Shown in pieces: positions 16,671-25,665 of a DNA stretch of 58,480 bases; position 1 is the stretch's first letter; every line of letters starts with the position of its first letter. A program made the translations under genes and the position numbers. Origin of the DNA: Lachnobacterium bovis (GTDB taxonomy: Bacteria; Bacillota; Clostridia; Lachnospirales; Lachnospiraceae); the NCBI RefSeq assembly GCF_900111325.1, contig NZ_FOGW01000017.1:1-58480 (forward strand), given 5' to 3'. The notes beneath the pieces were generated by a model that was not told the origin of the DNA, searched no databases, and worked only from the letters and a program-made list of their open reading frames with translations.

Positions 16671-16717
16671 TTGACTTAGTCAACATGGATTATAACAAAC
16701 TAAATAATAAATTACAA
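16671..16717 (-). promoter_or_regulatory. ybaK promoter with palindrome at the start point
   Basis: On the minus strand TTGTAA (16712-16717) and TATAAT (16689-16694) are spaced 17 bases, predicting initiation near 16682. The perfect palindrome TTGACTTAGTCAA (16671-16683) covers that point and could be an operator. Confidence 0.7.
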
Positions 16718-16737
16718 ATTTAATAAAAAATGTTATC

Positions 16738-16766
16738 TTGAAGTGAAATATTTAGAATGATATAAT
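16738..16766 (+). promoter_or_regulatory. Promoter of the HdeD-like gene
   Basis: TTGAAG (16738-16743) and TATAAT (16761-16766) are spaced 17 bases. It is 38 bases upstream of the ATG at 16805 and divergent from the ybaK promoter. Confidence 0.8.
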
Positions 16767-16804
16767 GAAGCTGAATAGAATGGTATAAATAGGAGTGAAA
16801 AATT

Positions 16805-17422
16805 ATGTATAAAGCGTTGAAAAAGATATATAGCATTTATAATAATGCGATTGCAATGGCTATAATTTCATTTGTTTTTGGATTAGTGTTATTAATTTTT
16901 CCAATAGGAAGTGTATCAGTATTAAGTGTAGTAATAGGCGTTTTATTTATTGTTGCTGGATGTTTTTTAATGGGTAATTATTTTTTAGATCAAGCAACAG
17001 CGGGTTTTACAACAGGATTAGGCTTGTTTCCTTTGGTTTTTGGAATATTGTTAATAGTTAATCCAAGATTTTTTATTGATTTTATTCCAACAATGTTTGG
17101 AATATATATGTTATTTCTAGGTTTAGGTGAATTATCTAAAGTTTCAATGTTAAGAAACAGTGGATATAATGTTGGCCTTAGTAAAGTTATGGCAATATCA
17201 ACAATCGCAGTGGGCATGTTATGCATGATTTTTTCATGGTTTGTTGCCAAAACTGCTATTAGAATTGTTGGAGCTGCATTAATTTACAAAGGAATATCTA
17301 AAGTTATTTATGATAGAAACATAAAGAAAAATGCATCAGATTTTTTTGATAGGGAATCTGGTTTTAATGCATCTAGATATGATGATTCAGATATTATAGA
17401 TAGTAAATTTAAAGATGAATAA
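16805..17422 (+). CDS. HdeD/DUF308-like membrane protein
   Basis: A 205-residue protein with about six membrane segments in the first 165 residues and a polar, Asp-rich tail. Paired repeats such as FVFGLVLLIFPIGSVSVLSV and LGLFPLVFGILLIVNPRFFI, each closing with a short turn, are typical of DUF308. The family is linked to acid stress in E. coli, but function here is unknown. The start follows AGGAG at 16791-16795. It is probably the first gene of a unit reaching tetR. Confidence 0.8.
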   Translation: MYKALKKIYSIYNNAIAMAIISFVFGLVLLIFPIGSVSVLSVVIGVLFIVAGCFLMGNYFLDQATAGFTTGLGLFPLVFGILLIVNPRFFIDFIPTMFGIYMLFLGLGELSKVSMLRNSGYNVGLSKVMAISTIAVGMLCMIFSWFVAKTAIRIVGAALIYKGISKVIYDRNIKKNASDFFDRESGFNASRYDDSDIIDSKFKDE

Positions 17423-17454
17423 TAGAAGAGTATGTTACAGAAAGAAGGAATTGT

Positions 17455-17685
17455 ATGAGAAGAATGGAGTTTAAAATGGAAAGACCAGGCCTTACAAAAG
17501 TTGGTGACCATTTAAAGATTACAGAAGGTAAATTACCTACTTCATATTATTATACAATAGAACATGCAATTGCAATGTCAGGTAATTACGAAGTTAGTCA
17601 ACGTCTCAAGTCAAGAGAAGGAGAAGTCGTAGAAATAGAAGAGACAGAGAAGGGGTATTATGTTATTATGGAGTTTGATGAATAA
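17455..17685 (+). CDS. Conserved-looking small hypothetical protein, 76 residues
   Basis: Not recognised. It is a small, mostly beta-patterned soluble protein (FKMERPGLTKVGDHLKITEG; EGEVVEIEETEKGYYVIMEF) with a helix in the middle. A good AAGAAGGAA (17442-17450) precedes the ATG. It lies 32 bases after the HdeD-like gene and 21 before tetR, so all three are likely co-transcribed. Confidence 0.75.
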   Translation: MRRMEFKMERPGLTKVGDHLKITEGKLPTSYYYTIEHAIAMSGNYEVSQRLKSREGEVVEIEETEKGYYVIMEFDE

Positions 17686-17706
17686 ATTTGTGAGGATAAA
17701 TTAAAA

Positions 17707-18279
17707 ATGGTAGGACAAAGAAAAAGTAATGCTATTGATGAGGTGTTAGCTGAAAGCTTAAAAGCGTTAGTCGAAAAAAGACCATTAGAAAAAATAACAA
17801 TAAAAGAAATTACTGATAAAGCAGGAGTTATTAGACCAACCTTTTACAACCATTTTCAAGACAAATATGAATTGACGGAATGGATAATAATGACAGAGTT
17901 AATCGAACCAATGCGTCCACTGATTCAAAATGGTATGGTTAGAGAAGGTATGGAGATTCTGCTTACCAATATGGAAAAAGATAAATTATTTTACACCATG
18001 GCAGTAAAACTTGAAGGACCTATCACTTTTATGGATATAGCAAAAAAGTGTGCCGAAGAGGTTTTATTAGAAATGATAAAGGAAAATTCAGAAAATACTC
18101 ATATGAAAAAACATAGATGGCTTACACCAGAACATGTTGCAAGTTATTATGCCCAATCAATGTGTTTTGTAGCAATTGAATGGGTAAAAAGTGGAATGTC
18201 AGTTTCTCCGAAGGAACTTTCAGAGGTATATGAGTATATTTTAACGCTTTCGCTAGACGACATTTTTCAGAAAATGTAG
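17707..18279 (+). CDS. TetR/AcrR family transcriptional regulator
   Basis: A 190-residue repressor. The N-terminal HTH is clear: EKITIKEITDKAGVIRPTFYNHFQDKYELTEWI, with the TFYNHF recognition-helix signature around residues 45-50. The C-terminal ligand domain is of the TetR_C_8 style. Exporter operons next to TetR genes are commonly their targets, and the MMPL gene starts 126 bases downstream. Two inverted repeats flank the tetR stop and may be its operator. Confidence 0.93.
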   Translation: MVGQRKSNAIDEVLAESLKALVEKRPLEKITIKEITDKAGVIRPTFYNHFQDKYELTEWIIMTELIEPMRPLIQNGMVREGMEILLTNMEKDKLFYTMAVKLEGPITFMDIAKKCAEEVLLEMIKENSENTHMKKHRWLTPEHVASYYAQSMCFVAIEWVKSGMSVSPKELSEVYEYILTLSLDDIFQKM

Positions 18280-18310
18280 TTTTTAGTATACAGATTTTTA
18301 AAAATGTATA
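18261..18310. promoter_or_regulatory. Putative TetR operator region before the MMPL gene
   Basis: Two inverted repeats lie close together: CATTTTTCAGAAAATG (18261-18276, inside the end of tetR), and arms TATACA/TGTATA (18287-18292 and 18305-18310) around an AT palindrome. Position between regulator and exporter suggests an operator. No clear -35/-10 pair was found, so this is inference. Confidence 0.45.
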
Positions 18311-18330
18311 TTTAACTGAACACATATAAA

Positions 18331-18364
18331 AGATTGAATATTTTAATATTCAGTCTTTTTTTTT
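18331..18364 (+). terminator. Terminator after tetR
   Basis: AGATTGAATATT pairs with AATATTCAGTCT (one G-T pair) around a TT turn, followed by eight T residues. It separates tetR from the MMPL gene. Confidence 0.9.
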
Positions 18365-18405
18365 ATTATATATGTATAGAAAATAGTGAAAGAGAAGGTG
18401 GCAAA

Positions 18406-20514
18406 ATGATTAAGTTTGGTAAGTCAGTTGTTAAGCTAAGAATTCCAATATTAATATTATCGTTTTTATTATTAATACCAGCAGGAATTTCATACTTAAA
18501 CACAAAAGTAAATTATGATATTTTATCATATTTACCATCACAAATTGATACTATGAAAGGTCAAGATGTATTATTAGATAAGTTCGGAACTGGTGCTTTT
18601 TCTTTTGTGGTATTAGATGGAATGGAAGATAAGGAGATAAAAGATCTTGCAAGTGAAGTAAAAAAAGTTGATCATGTAAAAAAAGTACTTTGGTACGGAT
18701 CAGTTGCAGATGCAAGTATTCCAACAGAAGTTCTCCCAAGTGAAGTAGAAAAATTCTTTAAAAACAGAGCAAAAGATTCACAGTTGATGGTTGTTTTATA
18801 TGATAAATCAATGGGTGATGATGTTACAATGGATGCAACAGATAAAATTCAAAGCATTCTAAAGAAGGATTGTTTTGTAAGTGGTATGTCTGCTGTATTA
18901 AGAGATACTAAGCAGCTTTCTGAAAAAGAAGTTTTTGCATATGTTGTAATTTCAGCAGTATTATGTTTCATTGTTTTATCAATTACAATGGATTCATTCA
19001 TTATTCCAATCTTATTCTTATTAAGTATTGGTATGGCAGTAATTTATAATTTAGGAACGAATTTTGTACAAGGACAGATTTCATATATTACACAAGCACT
19101 TGCAGCGGTACTACAGCTTGCAGTAACAATGGATTATTCGATTTTCTTATGGCATTCATACCAAGAAAATCAAGAAAGATATGGAGATGATCATCTTAGA
19201 GCAATGTCACATGCCATCTCTAATACAATTACATCAGTTGTCGGAAGTTCAATCACAACAGTGGCTGGTTTCGTAGCATTGTGTTTTATGAGCTTTACAC
19301 TTGGATTAGATTTAGGTGTTGTAATGGCAAAAGGTGTTGTATTTGGTGTATTAGGTTGTGTAACAGTTTTACCAGCAATGATTCTTGTATTTGATAAATG
19401 GATTGAAAAAACAAGACATAGAGTTTTACTTCCTGACATGGGAATTATTTCAGATTTTGTTGTAAAACATTTTAAAGCTATATTATTGATATCATTTATT
19501 ATTTTAATACCATCGGTATGGGGATATACACATACTAATGTATATTATGATTTGGCCGGAACAATGCCAGACAGCTTGAAGAGTAAACAAGGAAATGATG
19601 AGTTGGCTAAAAACTTTGATATGGGTGCAACTTCAATGATTTTGACAGATAGTTCTATGAGCCCTAAAGATAGTCGCCATTTGATAAAAGAAATAAAAGA
19701 TTTAAAAGGTGTTAAATTAGCAGTATCACTTGATTCTATTGTTGGACCAAGTGTACCAGAGGAAGTTATTCCTGATGAAGTAAAAAAAGAATTAAAATCA
19801 GGTAAATATCAATTAATGTTAGTTACATCTGAGTATAAAACAGCATCAGATGAAATAAACGCTCAATGTAAACAGATAGAAAAAATAATTAAAAGATATG
19901 ATAAGTCAGCTAAGTTAGTAGGTGAAGCGCCTTGTACTAAAGACTTGATTAATATTACTAATGAAGATTTTAAACGAGTTAGTGTAGTTTCAATCGGCGC
20001 AATATTTATTATTATTTTATTAGTATTTAAATCAATTAGTTTACCATTTGTATTAGTAGCAGTTATTGAATTCGCTATTTTTATAAATATGGGAATTCCA
20101 GCATATACTAATACAACATTACCTTTTATTGCATCAATCGTAATTGGAACAATTCAATTAGGTGCTACAGTTGATTATGCTATTTTGATGACTAATAAAT
20201 ACAAGAAAAACAGATTTAAAGGAATGTCTAAACGTGATTCAATTAATTTAGCATTAGAAAGTGCAACACAGTCAATTATCGTTAGTGCATTAACATTCTT
20301 TGCAGCAACATTTGGTGTAGGTATGTATTCACAAATTGATATGATTGGTTCACTTTGTTCACTACTATCAAGAGGTGCAATAATTAGTATGTTTGTTGTT
20401 ATTTTAGTATTACCATCTATGTTCATGGTATTTGATAGAGTGATTTGTTCAACAAGTGCGGGTTTTAAAAGTGAAAACTTTCATGTAGCAGACGAGAGTG
20501 TTAACAGAGAGTAA
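18406..20514 (+). CDS. MMPL/RND-family exporter
   Basis: A 702-residue membrane protein with two matching halves. Each half has one helix, an extracellular domain (roughly 35-190 and 365-540) and a five-helix bundle, as in MmpL/YdfJ lipid or drug exporters. The conserved charged motif of helix 4 appears as LQLAVTMDYSIFLW and, in the second half, LGATVDYAILMTNKYK. The start is ATG 18406 with AGAAGGTGG before it; an upstream in-frame ATG at 18334 lies inside the terminator and is rejected. The substrate is unknown. Confidence 0.92.
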   Translation: MIKFGKSVVKLRIPILILSFLLLIPAGISYLNTKVNYDILSYLPSQIDTMKGQDVLLDKFGTGAFSFVVLDGMEDKEIKDLASEVKKVDHVKKVLWYGSVADASIPTEVLPSEVEKFFKNRAKDSQLMVVLYDKSMGDDVTMDATDKIQSILKKDCFVSGMSAVLRDTKQLSEKEVFAYVVISAVLCFIVLSITMDSFIIPILFLLSIGMAVIYNLGTNFVQGQISYITQALAAVLQLAVTMDYSIFLWHSYQENQERYGDDHLRAMSHAISNTITSVVGSSITTVAGFVALCFMSFTLGLDLGVVMAKGVVFGVLGCVTVLPAMILVFDKWIEKTRHRVLLPDMGIISDFVVKHFKAILLISFIILIPSVWGYTHTNVYYDLAGTMPDSLKSKQGNDELAKNFDMGATSMILTDSSMSPKDSRHLIKEIKDLKGVKLAVSLDSIVGPSVPEEVIPDEVKKELKSGKYQLMLVTSEYKTASDEINAQCKQIEKIIKRYDKSAKLVGEAPCTKDLINITNEDFKRVSVVSIGAIFIIILLVFKSISLPFVLVAVIEFAIFINMGIPAYTNTTLPFIASIVIGTIQLGATVDYAILMTNKYKKNRFKGMSKRDSINLALESATQSIIVSALTFFAATFGVGMYSQIDMIGSLCSLLSRGAIISMFVVILVLPSMFMVFDRVICSTSAGFKSENFHVADESVNRE

Positions 20515-20571
20515 TAACTCAGGGAAATAAAGGAAAATAGTAAATAATAGTTTTAGGATAGGAGGATTATC

Positions 20572-22665
20572 ATGAAATTACAAGAGTTAAAAAATGTATT
20601 TAAAAATAGATTTACAGTAAAAGTTATAGCAGGTGTTTTATCAATTTCAATGATTGCTACAGGTGCATCAGTATATAGTGTTTATGCTGAAAAAACACAA
20701 GCAGAAGAAGTACAACAAGAAAAAGAGGAAACTGTAGATGAATTAGTTGATAAAGAATCTAATACAGTTTCTGAAAAAGATATTGAAAAAGAAGAAACAG
20801 TTTATGTTCTTTCTAATGCAAGTGGAAAAGCAAAAAAGACTATCGTATCAGAACATTTATTAAATAAAGATAAAAAAGATAGTATCGAAGATAAATCTGA
20901 TTTATCTAATATAAAAAATGTAAATGGTGATGAAAAATTTACAAGAGACGGAGATAATCTCAAATGGGAAGCAAATGGTAAAGAAATATATTACCAGGGA
21001 ACAACTAAAAAAGAAGCTCCTATTACACAAAAGATTACTTACAAATTAGATGGTAAAGAAATTTCACCAAAAGAGTTAGCAGGAAAATCAGGTAAAGTTA
21101 CAATTCGTTATGACTTTACAAATAATACATCTTTCAAAGAAAAAGTAAACGGAGAAGATGTTGAAGTTTGCGTTCCATTTGCAGCGGTAACTGGCTTAAG
21201 TTTAGATTCAAAATTCTCAAACGTTGAAATTACAAACGGTAAACTTGTAAATGTTGGCGAAAAAACAATGGCAATTGGATATGCTCTTCCAGGTGTAAAA
21301 GATTCACTTGGTGTAACAAATAATGATTTTACAGGTGATGTAAACATTCCAAACTATATTGAAGTTACAGCAGATGTTAAGGATTTTGAATTAGAAGGAT
21401 CAATGACAGCAGTAGTAAATGCAGCTTCATTAATGGATAAAAAAACAGAAAATAATTCTGATTTAGATTCAATGGTAAATGAATTAGTTGATGCGACAAA
21501 TAAATTACAAAATGGCTCAAAAGAATTATCAGATGGAATCGGAACACTAGATTCTAAATTCAAAGAGTATGCATCAGGTATTGGAGTACTCCAAAATGGT
21601 ATTAAAGAATACACAAATGGTGCAAGTAAAGTAGCTGATGGAGCAAATACATTAAATAATGGTGTTAAAACATTAGCATCTAGTTTACCTGCTTTATCTA
21701 GCGGTTTAAATCAGTTGGCAAGTGGTGTAGATCAGGCTAAAGCCGGTAGTGATAAATTAATAAGTGCTTATAGCGGTAACGGAACAGCTCAAAATCCAGG
21801 TTTATACAATGTTACTCAACAATTAAAACAAGGATTAGCAAGCTTTGGACCAAGCATTACAGCATCAATTGATAATTCATTAAATGGTGTGTTTGCTAAA
21901 GTAAATGAAGCATTAAAAGCATATAACATGAGTGTTAATGAACAAAATCATACGCAGGTTATCAATGCTGTAGTTGGAAATTTATCGCAGCAATTAGCTA
22001 CTCTTCCAACAAGTGGAATGTCACCAGATCAGATGGCTGTAGCACAACAGAAAATTATTACTACAATAGCTTCATTAGAGCAGGCAGAAGGAGCAATTAA
22101 TACATTACAGCAAACAAAACAAAGCTTAAGCCAAAATGAAGGAATTGGAAAATTACAAGCAGCAGTTAATGGAATTGCACAGTATGTTGGTGATGCGAAT
22201 ACTCCAAATTCACTATATGGTGGAACAGTTGAATTATCAAAAGGATTAGGAAAATTACAAGCAGGTACATCTACAATTAACTCAAAAGTACCAGAATTAT
22301 TAAATGGTGTAAATAAATTAACAAACGGAACACAACAATTAGCAAATGGTTCAAATACATTAGTAAGTAACAACGCAAAATTAAATAATGGTGTAGATCA
22401 ATTGAACAATGCAACTGGTCAGTTGACAGTTGGTATTGCAAAATTAAATGATGGTTCTAAACAGTTATCAGATGGTATTGTTAAATTCAATGATGAAGGA
22501 ATTTCAAAAATTGTAAATTCTTATAACGGAGATTTAAAACCATTCGCTAATAAGTTACAGGCAATGTTAGATGCAAGTAAAGATTACAATAGTTTTGCAG
22601 GTATTTCAGAAAATACAAAAGGAAATGTAAAATTTGTATATAAAGTAGCTGAAATTAAGAAATAA
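20572..22665 (+). CDS. Secreted heptad-repeat protein (YhgE/Pip-like coil region)
   Basis: A 697-residue protein. The signal peptide is at residues 1-40 (basic start, VKVIAGVLSISMIATGASVYS, then A-E-K). An acidic region is followed by a beta-rich domain (120-285). The C-terminal ~400 residues carry many LxxGxxxLxxG heptads (LQNGSKELSDG, ANTLNNGVKTL, LANGSNTL), the pattern of YhgE/Pip proteins. No C-terminal membrane domain is present. It lies 57 bases after the MMPL gene with AGGAGG before the ATG, so it is probably an extracytoplasmic partner of that exporter. Confidence 0.82.
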   Translation: MKLQELKNVFKNRFTVKVIAGVLSISMIATGASVYSVYAEKTQAEEVQQEKEETVDELVDKESNTVSEKDIEKEETVYVLSNASGKAKKTIVSEHLLNKDKKDSIEDKSDLSNIKNVNGDEKFTRDGDNLKWEANGKEIYYQGTTKKEAPITQKITYKLDGKEISPKELAGKSGKVTIRYDFTNNTSFKEKVNGEDVEVCVPFAAVTGLSLDSKFSNVEITNGKLVNVGEKTMAIGYALPGVKDSLGVTNNDFTGDVNIPNYIEVTADVKDFELEGSMTAVVNAASLMDKKTENNSDLDSMVNELVDATNKLQNGSKELSDGIGTLDSKFKEYASGIGVLQNGIKEYTNGASKVADGANTLNNGVKTLASSLPALSSGLNQLASGVDQAKAGSDKLISAYSGNGTAQNPGLYNVTQQLKQGLASFGPSITASIDNSLNGVFAKVNEALKAYNMSVNEQNHTQVINAVVGNLSQQLATLPTSGMSPDQMAVAQQKIITTIASLEQAEGAINTLQQTKQSLSQNEGIGKLQAAVNGIAQYVGDANTPNSLYGGTVELSKGLGKLQAGTSTINSKVPELLNGVNKLTNGTQQLANGSNTLVSNNAKLNNGVDQLNNATGQLTVGIAKLNDGSKQLSDGIVKFNDEGISKIVNSYNGDLKPFANKLQAMLDASKDYNSFAGISENTKGNVKFVYKVAEIKK

Positions 22666-22736
22666 TAAAAATATACTGGAAAATATGATAACATTATGTA
22701 TAATATGTTATAGATAATAGTTGTAGGAGGAACAAT

Positions 22737-23324
22737 ATGACGTGGGTTGAAAATTTACTAATCATAGTAGGACTCTCATTGGATGTGTTTGCAGCTATGG
22801 AGTGTCAGGGATCATTGGTTAGAAAAGTTGATAAAAAACATTTATCATTAGTTACAGTGATTATCGTTGTAGCCCACTTGTTAGCACTAGATATCGGTTA
22901 TTTCCTGGCTACACTTCTATCGAAATATGGTGATACTTCAGAAGAAGTATTCATTGGACATATTCTTGCAGTCATTATCTTATTTGGTCTAGGAATTAGA
23001 CTTATAATTAAAGCTATTGTTAATGAGCAAGTTAATGAGCATTTAGAGCAACACCTTGGTTTTAAACGATTTATTCCATTGACAGGTTTGACAGGAATTT
23101 ATACATTGGTTGCTGGATTTGCCTTTGGGTTTATCGGAACTACAATATGGCAGTTATTAGTGATGCTTGCAATAGCACTTGTGTTATTTGTAGTAAGTGG
23201 AATGTATTGTGGATTTAGATTCGGGTTTGAGTCAAAAAGACGTGCATACGTTATTGGTGCAATCTTGCTAATAGTAGCTGGCTGTGATATGGTACTACGT
23301 TTGATTTTCAACACGGGCGTGTAA
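22737..23324 (+). CDS. MntP-like manganese efflux pump family protein
   Basis: A 195-residue protein with six predicted membrane helices. The opening LIIVGLSLDVFAAMECQGSL carries the conserved Asp of MntP helix 1, and VIILFGLGIRLI and LVAGFAFGFIGTTIW fit the following helices. In MntP the second conserved Asp lies in helix 4; here the corresponding region is less typical, so metal specificity is uncertain. AGGAGG precedes the ATG. No yybP-ykoY riboswitch is visible in the 71-base upstream gap. Confidence 0.75.
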   Translation: MTWVENLLIIVGLSLDVFAAMECQGSLVRKVDKKHLSLVTVIIVVAHLLALDIGYFLATLLSKYGDTSEEVFIGHILAVIILFGLGIRLIIKAIVNEQVNEHLEQHLGFKRFIPLTGLTGIYTLVAGFAFGFIGTTIWQLLVMLAIALVLFVVSGMYCGFRFGFESKRRAYVIGAILLIVAGCDMVLRLIFNTGV

Positions 23325-23403
23325 AAATTGATAGGAAGTAGTAGGTATACAGATAGGCTATCTATAGGCTTACAAGTAAAAAGTTAATATAAGTCAAATA
23401 ATA

Positions 23404-23457
23404 AAAACCATCTGATTTTTGGTAACAGATTAGTTGCCTTAAATTTAGATGGTTTTT
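23404..23457 (+). terminator. Terminator after the MntP-like gene
   Basis: AAAACCATCT pairs with AGATGGTTTT across an apical region that contains a smaller CTG/CAG stem, followed by a T-tract. Confidence 0.85.
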
Positions 23458-23525
23458 TAATTTATAGTTTTTTTTTCTCTAATGTGTTACAATAATAAAA
23501 AAAACGAAAGGTTTTATTCTAAATA

Positions 23526-25019
23526 ATGAAAGTTTTCTTGAAAAAAATTGAAGACCATAGAAAGAAAAAACAAATTTTTTACAAAGAAGCTAAAGAAGAA
23601 ATTGCGCAAAGAAATTTGTTGACACTTAGAACAATAAGTATAATAGTTACTTTTTTAATATTATTTTTGATTACGTTTACACCATTGTTATTAAAAACAT
23701 GGAAAATTACAATACAGTATATAGTTTTTGCCCCAATTGCAGCTATATTTGCAATTATGGCTATTATAGCAATATCTGAAGAAGTCAAGAGTCCTAAAGT
23801 TATAAATACGATGTGTATGATTTTTGAGATTGTAATTATGGGCTTTATTATGGTTATTGATATTTTTCCATATCCTGACAGTCAATGTACATTTACACCA
23901 CTTGCACTAACTGTAGCATCAACGTTATTTATTTTTCCAGCACAATATGAATTTCTATTTTTAAGTCTTTCAGAAATAGTTTTTATATATCTTACGGTGA
24001 ACCAAAAACATGATTTCGTTGCTAGAAATGATATTTTTGCGTCGTTAGTGGGATTTTTTGTTGCGTGCGTTTTATATAATTTGTTTACTAAAATACATTT
24101 GAGTTACTATCTTGTTAAAGAACAGTATATAAAAGTAAGTCAAAGGGATGAGCTTACAGGAACTCTTAATAATATCGTTTGTGAAAATAAAATGAGAGAA
24201 TATCTTCGTTTAAAAGATGATAAGGATACAGTAGCTCTTATTTGTATTAATCTTGATTATTTTAAAAAAGCAAATGAAATTTTAGGGAAAAATGTTTGTG
24301 ATAATATATTAAGAAAGTTTGGTAAACTTTTGAAAAAAACTTTTGCAGATAACGCTATTATTGGAAGAAATAAAGGTGATGAATTTATAGTTTTAATGCA
24401 AAATGTTGAAAATGAAAAAGACATTGAAATCAAGTGTTCAAAAATTAAAGAGGGACTTGAAGAAATGTCTAATATAGAACTTAATGTTCAGTTAACTTGT
24501 AGTATCGGAATAGTTAGTACAGCAGATAAATTTTATTCATACTATGATTTAAAGGGAATAGCAATGGATGCGTTATATATTGCTAAAAATCATGGTAGAA
24601 ATCGTATTATTTTTAGAAATCCAAAAAATATTGATTATAACTCTCAAAAGAAAAGATTTATTATTGTTGCGCATGATAAGGAAGCTGAGTTTAAAGAAAT
24701 AAGAAATAAGTTTGGAGATTCGGCTGATGTTTTATGGGCAAAAAATGGGAAAGATGCTGTTGAACAGTTAAGTTTGTACTCTAGACGAATAAGTGCGTTT
24801 ATTTTAAATATGAATTTTGAAGATTACGACGGTTACGATATTTTGCATTTTATGAAAACAAGAATTTATACAAAAAAAATTCCAGTATTAGTATTAGCAA
24901 AAGATGAAAAAACAGTTGATAAAGCAATGCTTTATGGAGCAGATGAAGCATCATATTTTCCAATTGACACAACTGACATTAAATTAAAGGCTGATCAAAT
25001 TATGCATAATAATGTATAG
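23526..25019 (+). CDS. Membrane GGDEF-domain protein with C-terminal receiver-like domain
   Basis: A 497-residue protein. About six membrane helices occupy residues 34-190. A GGDEF domain follows from RDELTGTLNN (207-216), with the active-site motif changed to KGDEF (283-287). The tail (376-497) has a receiver-like pattern (FIIVAHDKEAEF, AFILNMNFEDYDG, IPVLVLAKDEK) but the phosphoacceptor Asp is Asn428 and the conserved Lys is missing. The family makes c-di-GMP, and the KGDEF variant may retain activity. The receiver is likely a non-phosphorylated pseudo-domain. Confidence 0.85.
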   Translation: MKVFLKKIEDHRKKKQIFYKEAKEEIAQRNLLTLRTISIIVTFLILFLITFTPLLLKTWKITIQYIVFAPIAAIFAIMAIIAISEEVKSPKVINTMCMIFEIVIMGFIMVIDIFPYPDSQCTFTPLALTVASTLFIFPAQYEFLFLSLSEIVFIYLTVNQKHDFVARNDIFASLVGFFVACVLYNLFTKIHLSYYLVKEQYIKVSQRDELTGTLNNIVCENKMREYLRLKDDKDTVALICINLDYFKKANEILGKNVCDNILRKFGKLLKKTFADNAIIGRNKGDEFIVLMQNVENEKDIEIKCSKIKEGLEEMSNIELNVQLTCSIGIVSTADKFYSYYDLKGIAMDALYIAKNHGRNRIIFRNPKNIDYNSQKKRFIIVAHDKEAEFKEIRNKFGDSADVLWAKNGKDAVEQLSLYSRRISAFILNMNFEDYDGYDILHFMKTRIYTKKIPVLVLAKDEKTVDKAMLYGADEASYFPIDTTDIKLKADQIMHNNV

Positions 25020-25032
25020 ATAGGAGATAAAC

Positions 25033-25665
25033 GTGGAGAATAAAAATAGTGAAATAATAAGGCGTTTTAATGAAAAATATGGAACGGAGTTATATTGTTA
25101 TCTTAACTATTCAAAACCATATGAACTGTTATTTTCGACTATTTTAAGTGCGCAATGCACTGATGAAAGAGTTAATCAAGTTACAGAAAAGCTATATAAA
25201 AAATATGACTCTTTAGAAGCTTTTGCAAAGGCTGACGTTAACGAAGTTGCAAGGGATATATATTCGTTAGGTTTTTACCAGAATAAATCAAAAAACATTG
25301 TGAAATGTGCAAAAGTTTTACTAGAAAAATATAACGGAAATTTACCTGTGACATTAGAGGAATTAGTGGAATTACCAGGAGTTGGTAGGAAAACAGCTAA
25401 TGTTATCAGGGGAAATCTCTATAATGATCCAAGCATAGTTGTTGATACACACGTAAAAAGAATTTCAAAAAGATTAGGTTTTACTGTACAAACAGATCCA
25501 GTAAAAGTCGAATTTGATTTAATGAAAGTATTGCCTAAAAATCAGTGGATATTGTGGAATTTACATTTGATTACGTTTGGAAGAACGATATGCTTTGCTA
25601 AAAAACCATTGTGTAAAGAATGTTTTTTAAACGATTTATGCAATTCAAAAGATAAGGTGGTATAA
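25033..25665 (+). CDS. nth: Endonuclease III
   Basis: A 210-residue DNA glycosylase/AP lyase that removes oxidised pyrimidines. The helix-hairpin-helix LPGVGRKTANVI contains the catalytic Lys120, and VVDTHVKR contains catalytic Asp138. The [4Fe-4S] ligands CX6CX2CX5C are complete at 187, 194, 197 and 203. The GTG start at 25033 follows TAGGAGA by a few bases. Its stop touches the ATG of the exonuclease gene, so the two are coupled. Confidence 0.97.
   Translation: MENKNSEIIRRFNEKYGTELYCYLNYSKPYELLFSTILSAQCTDERVNQVTEKLYKKYDSLEAFAKADVNEVARDIYSLGFYQNKSKNIVKCAKVLLEKYNGNLPVTLEELVELPGVGRKTANVIRGNLYNDPSIVVDTHVKRISKRLGFTVQTDPVKVEFDLMKVLPKNQWILWNLHLITFGRTICFAKKPLCKECFLNDLCNSKDKVV

Noticed and set aside
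18334..18405. N-terminal extension of the MMPL protein from ATG 18334
   Set aside because: It would begin inside a terminator stem and has no ribosome binding site; ATG 18406 has AGAAGGTGG.
22666..22736. Possible yybP-ykoY manganese riboswitch before the MntP-like gene
   Set aside because: The gap is only 71 bases, AT-rich, and lacks the conserved paired loops of that riboswitch.
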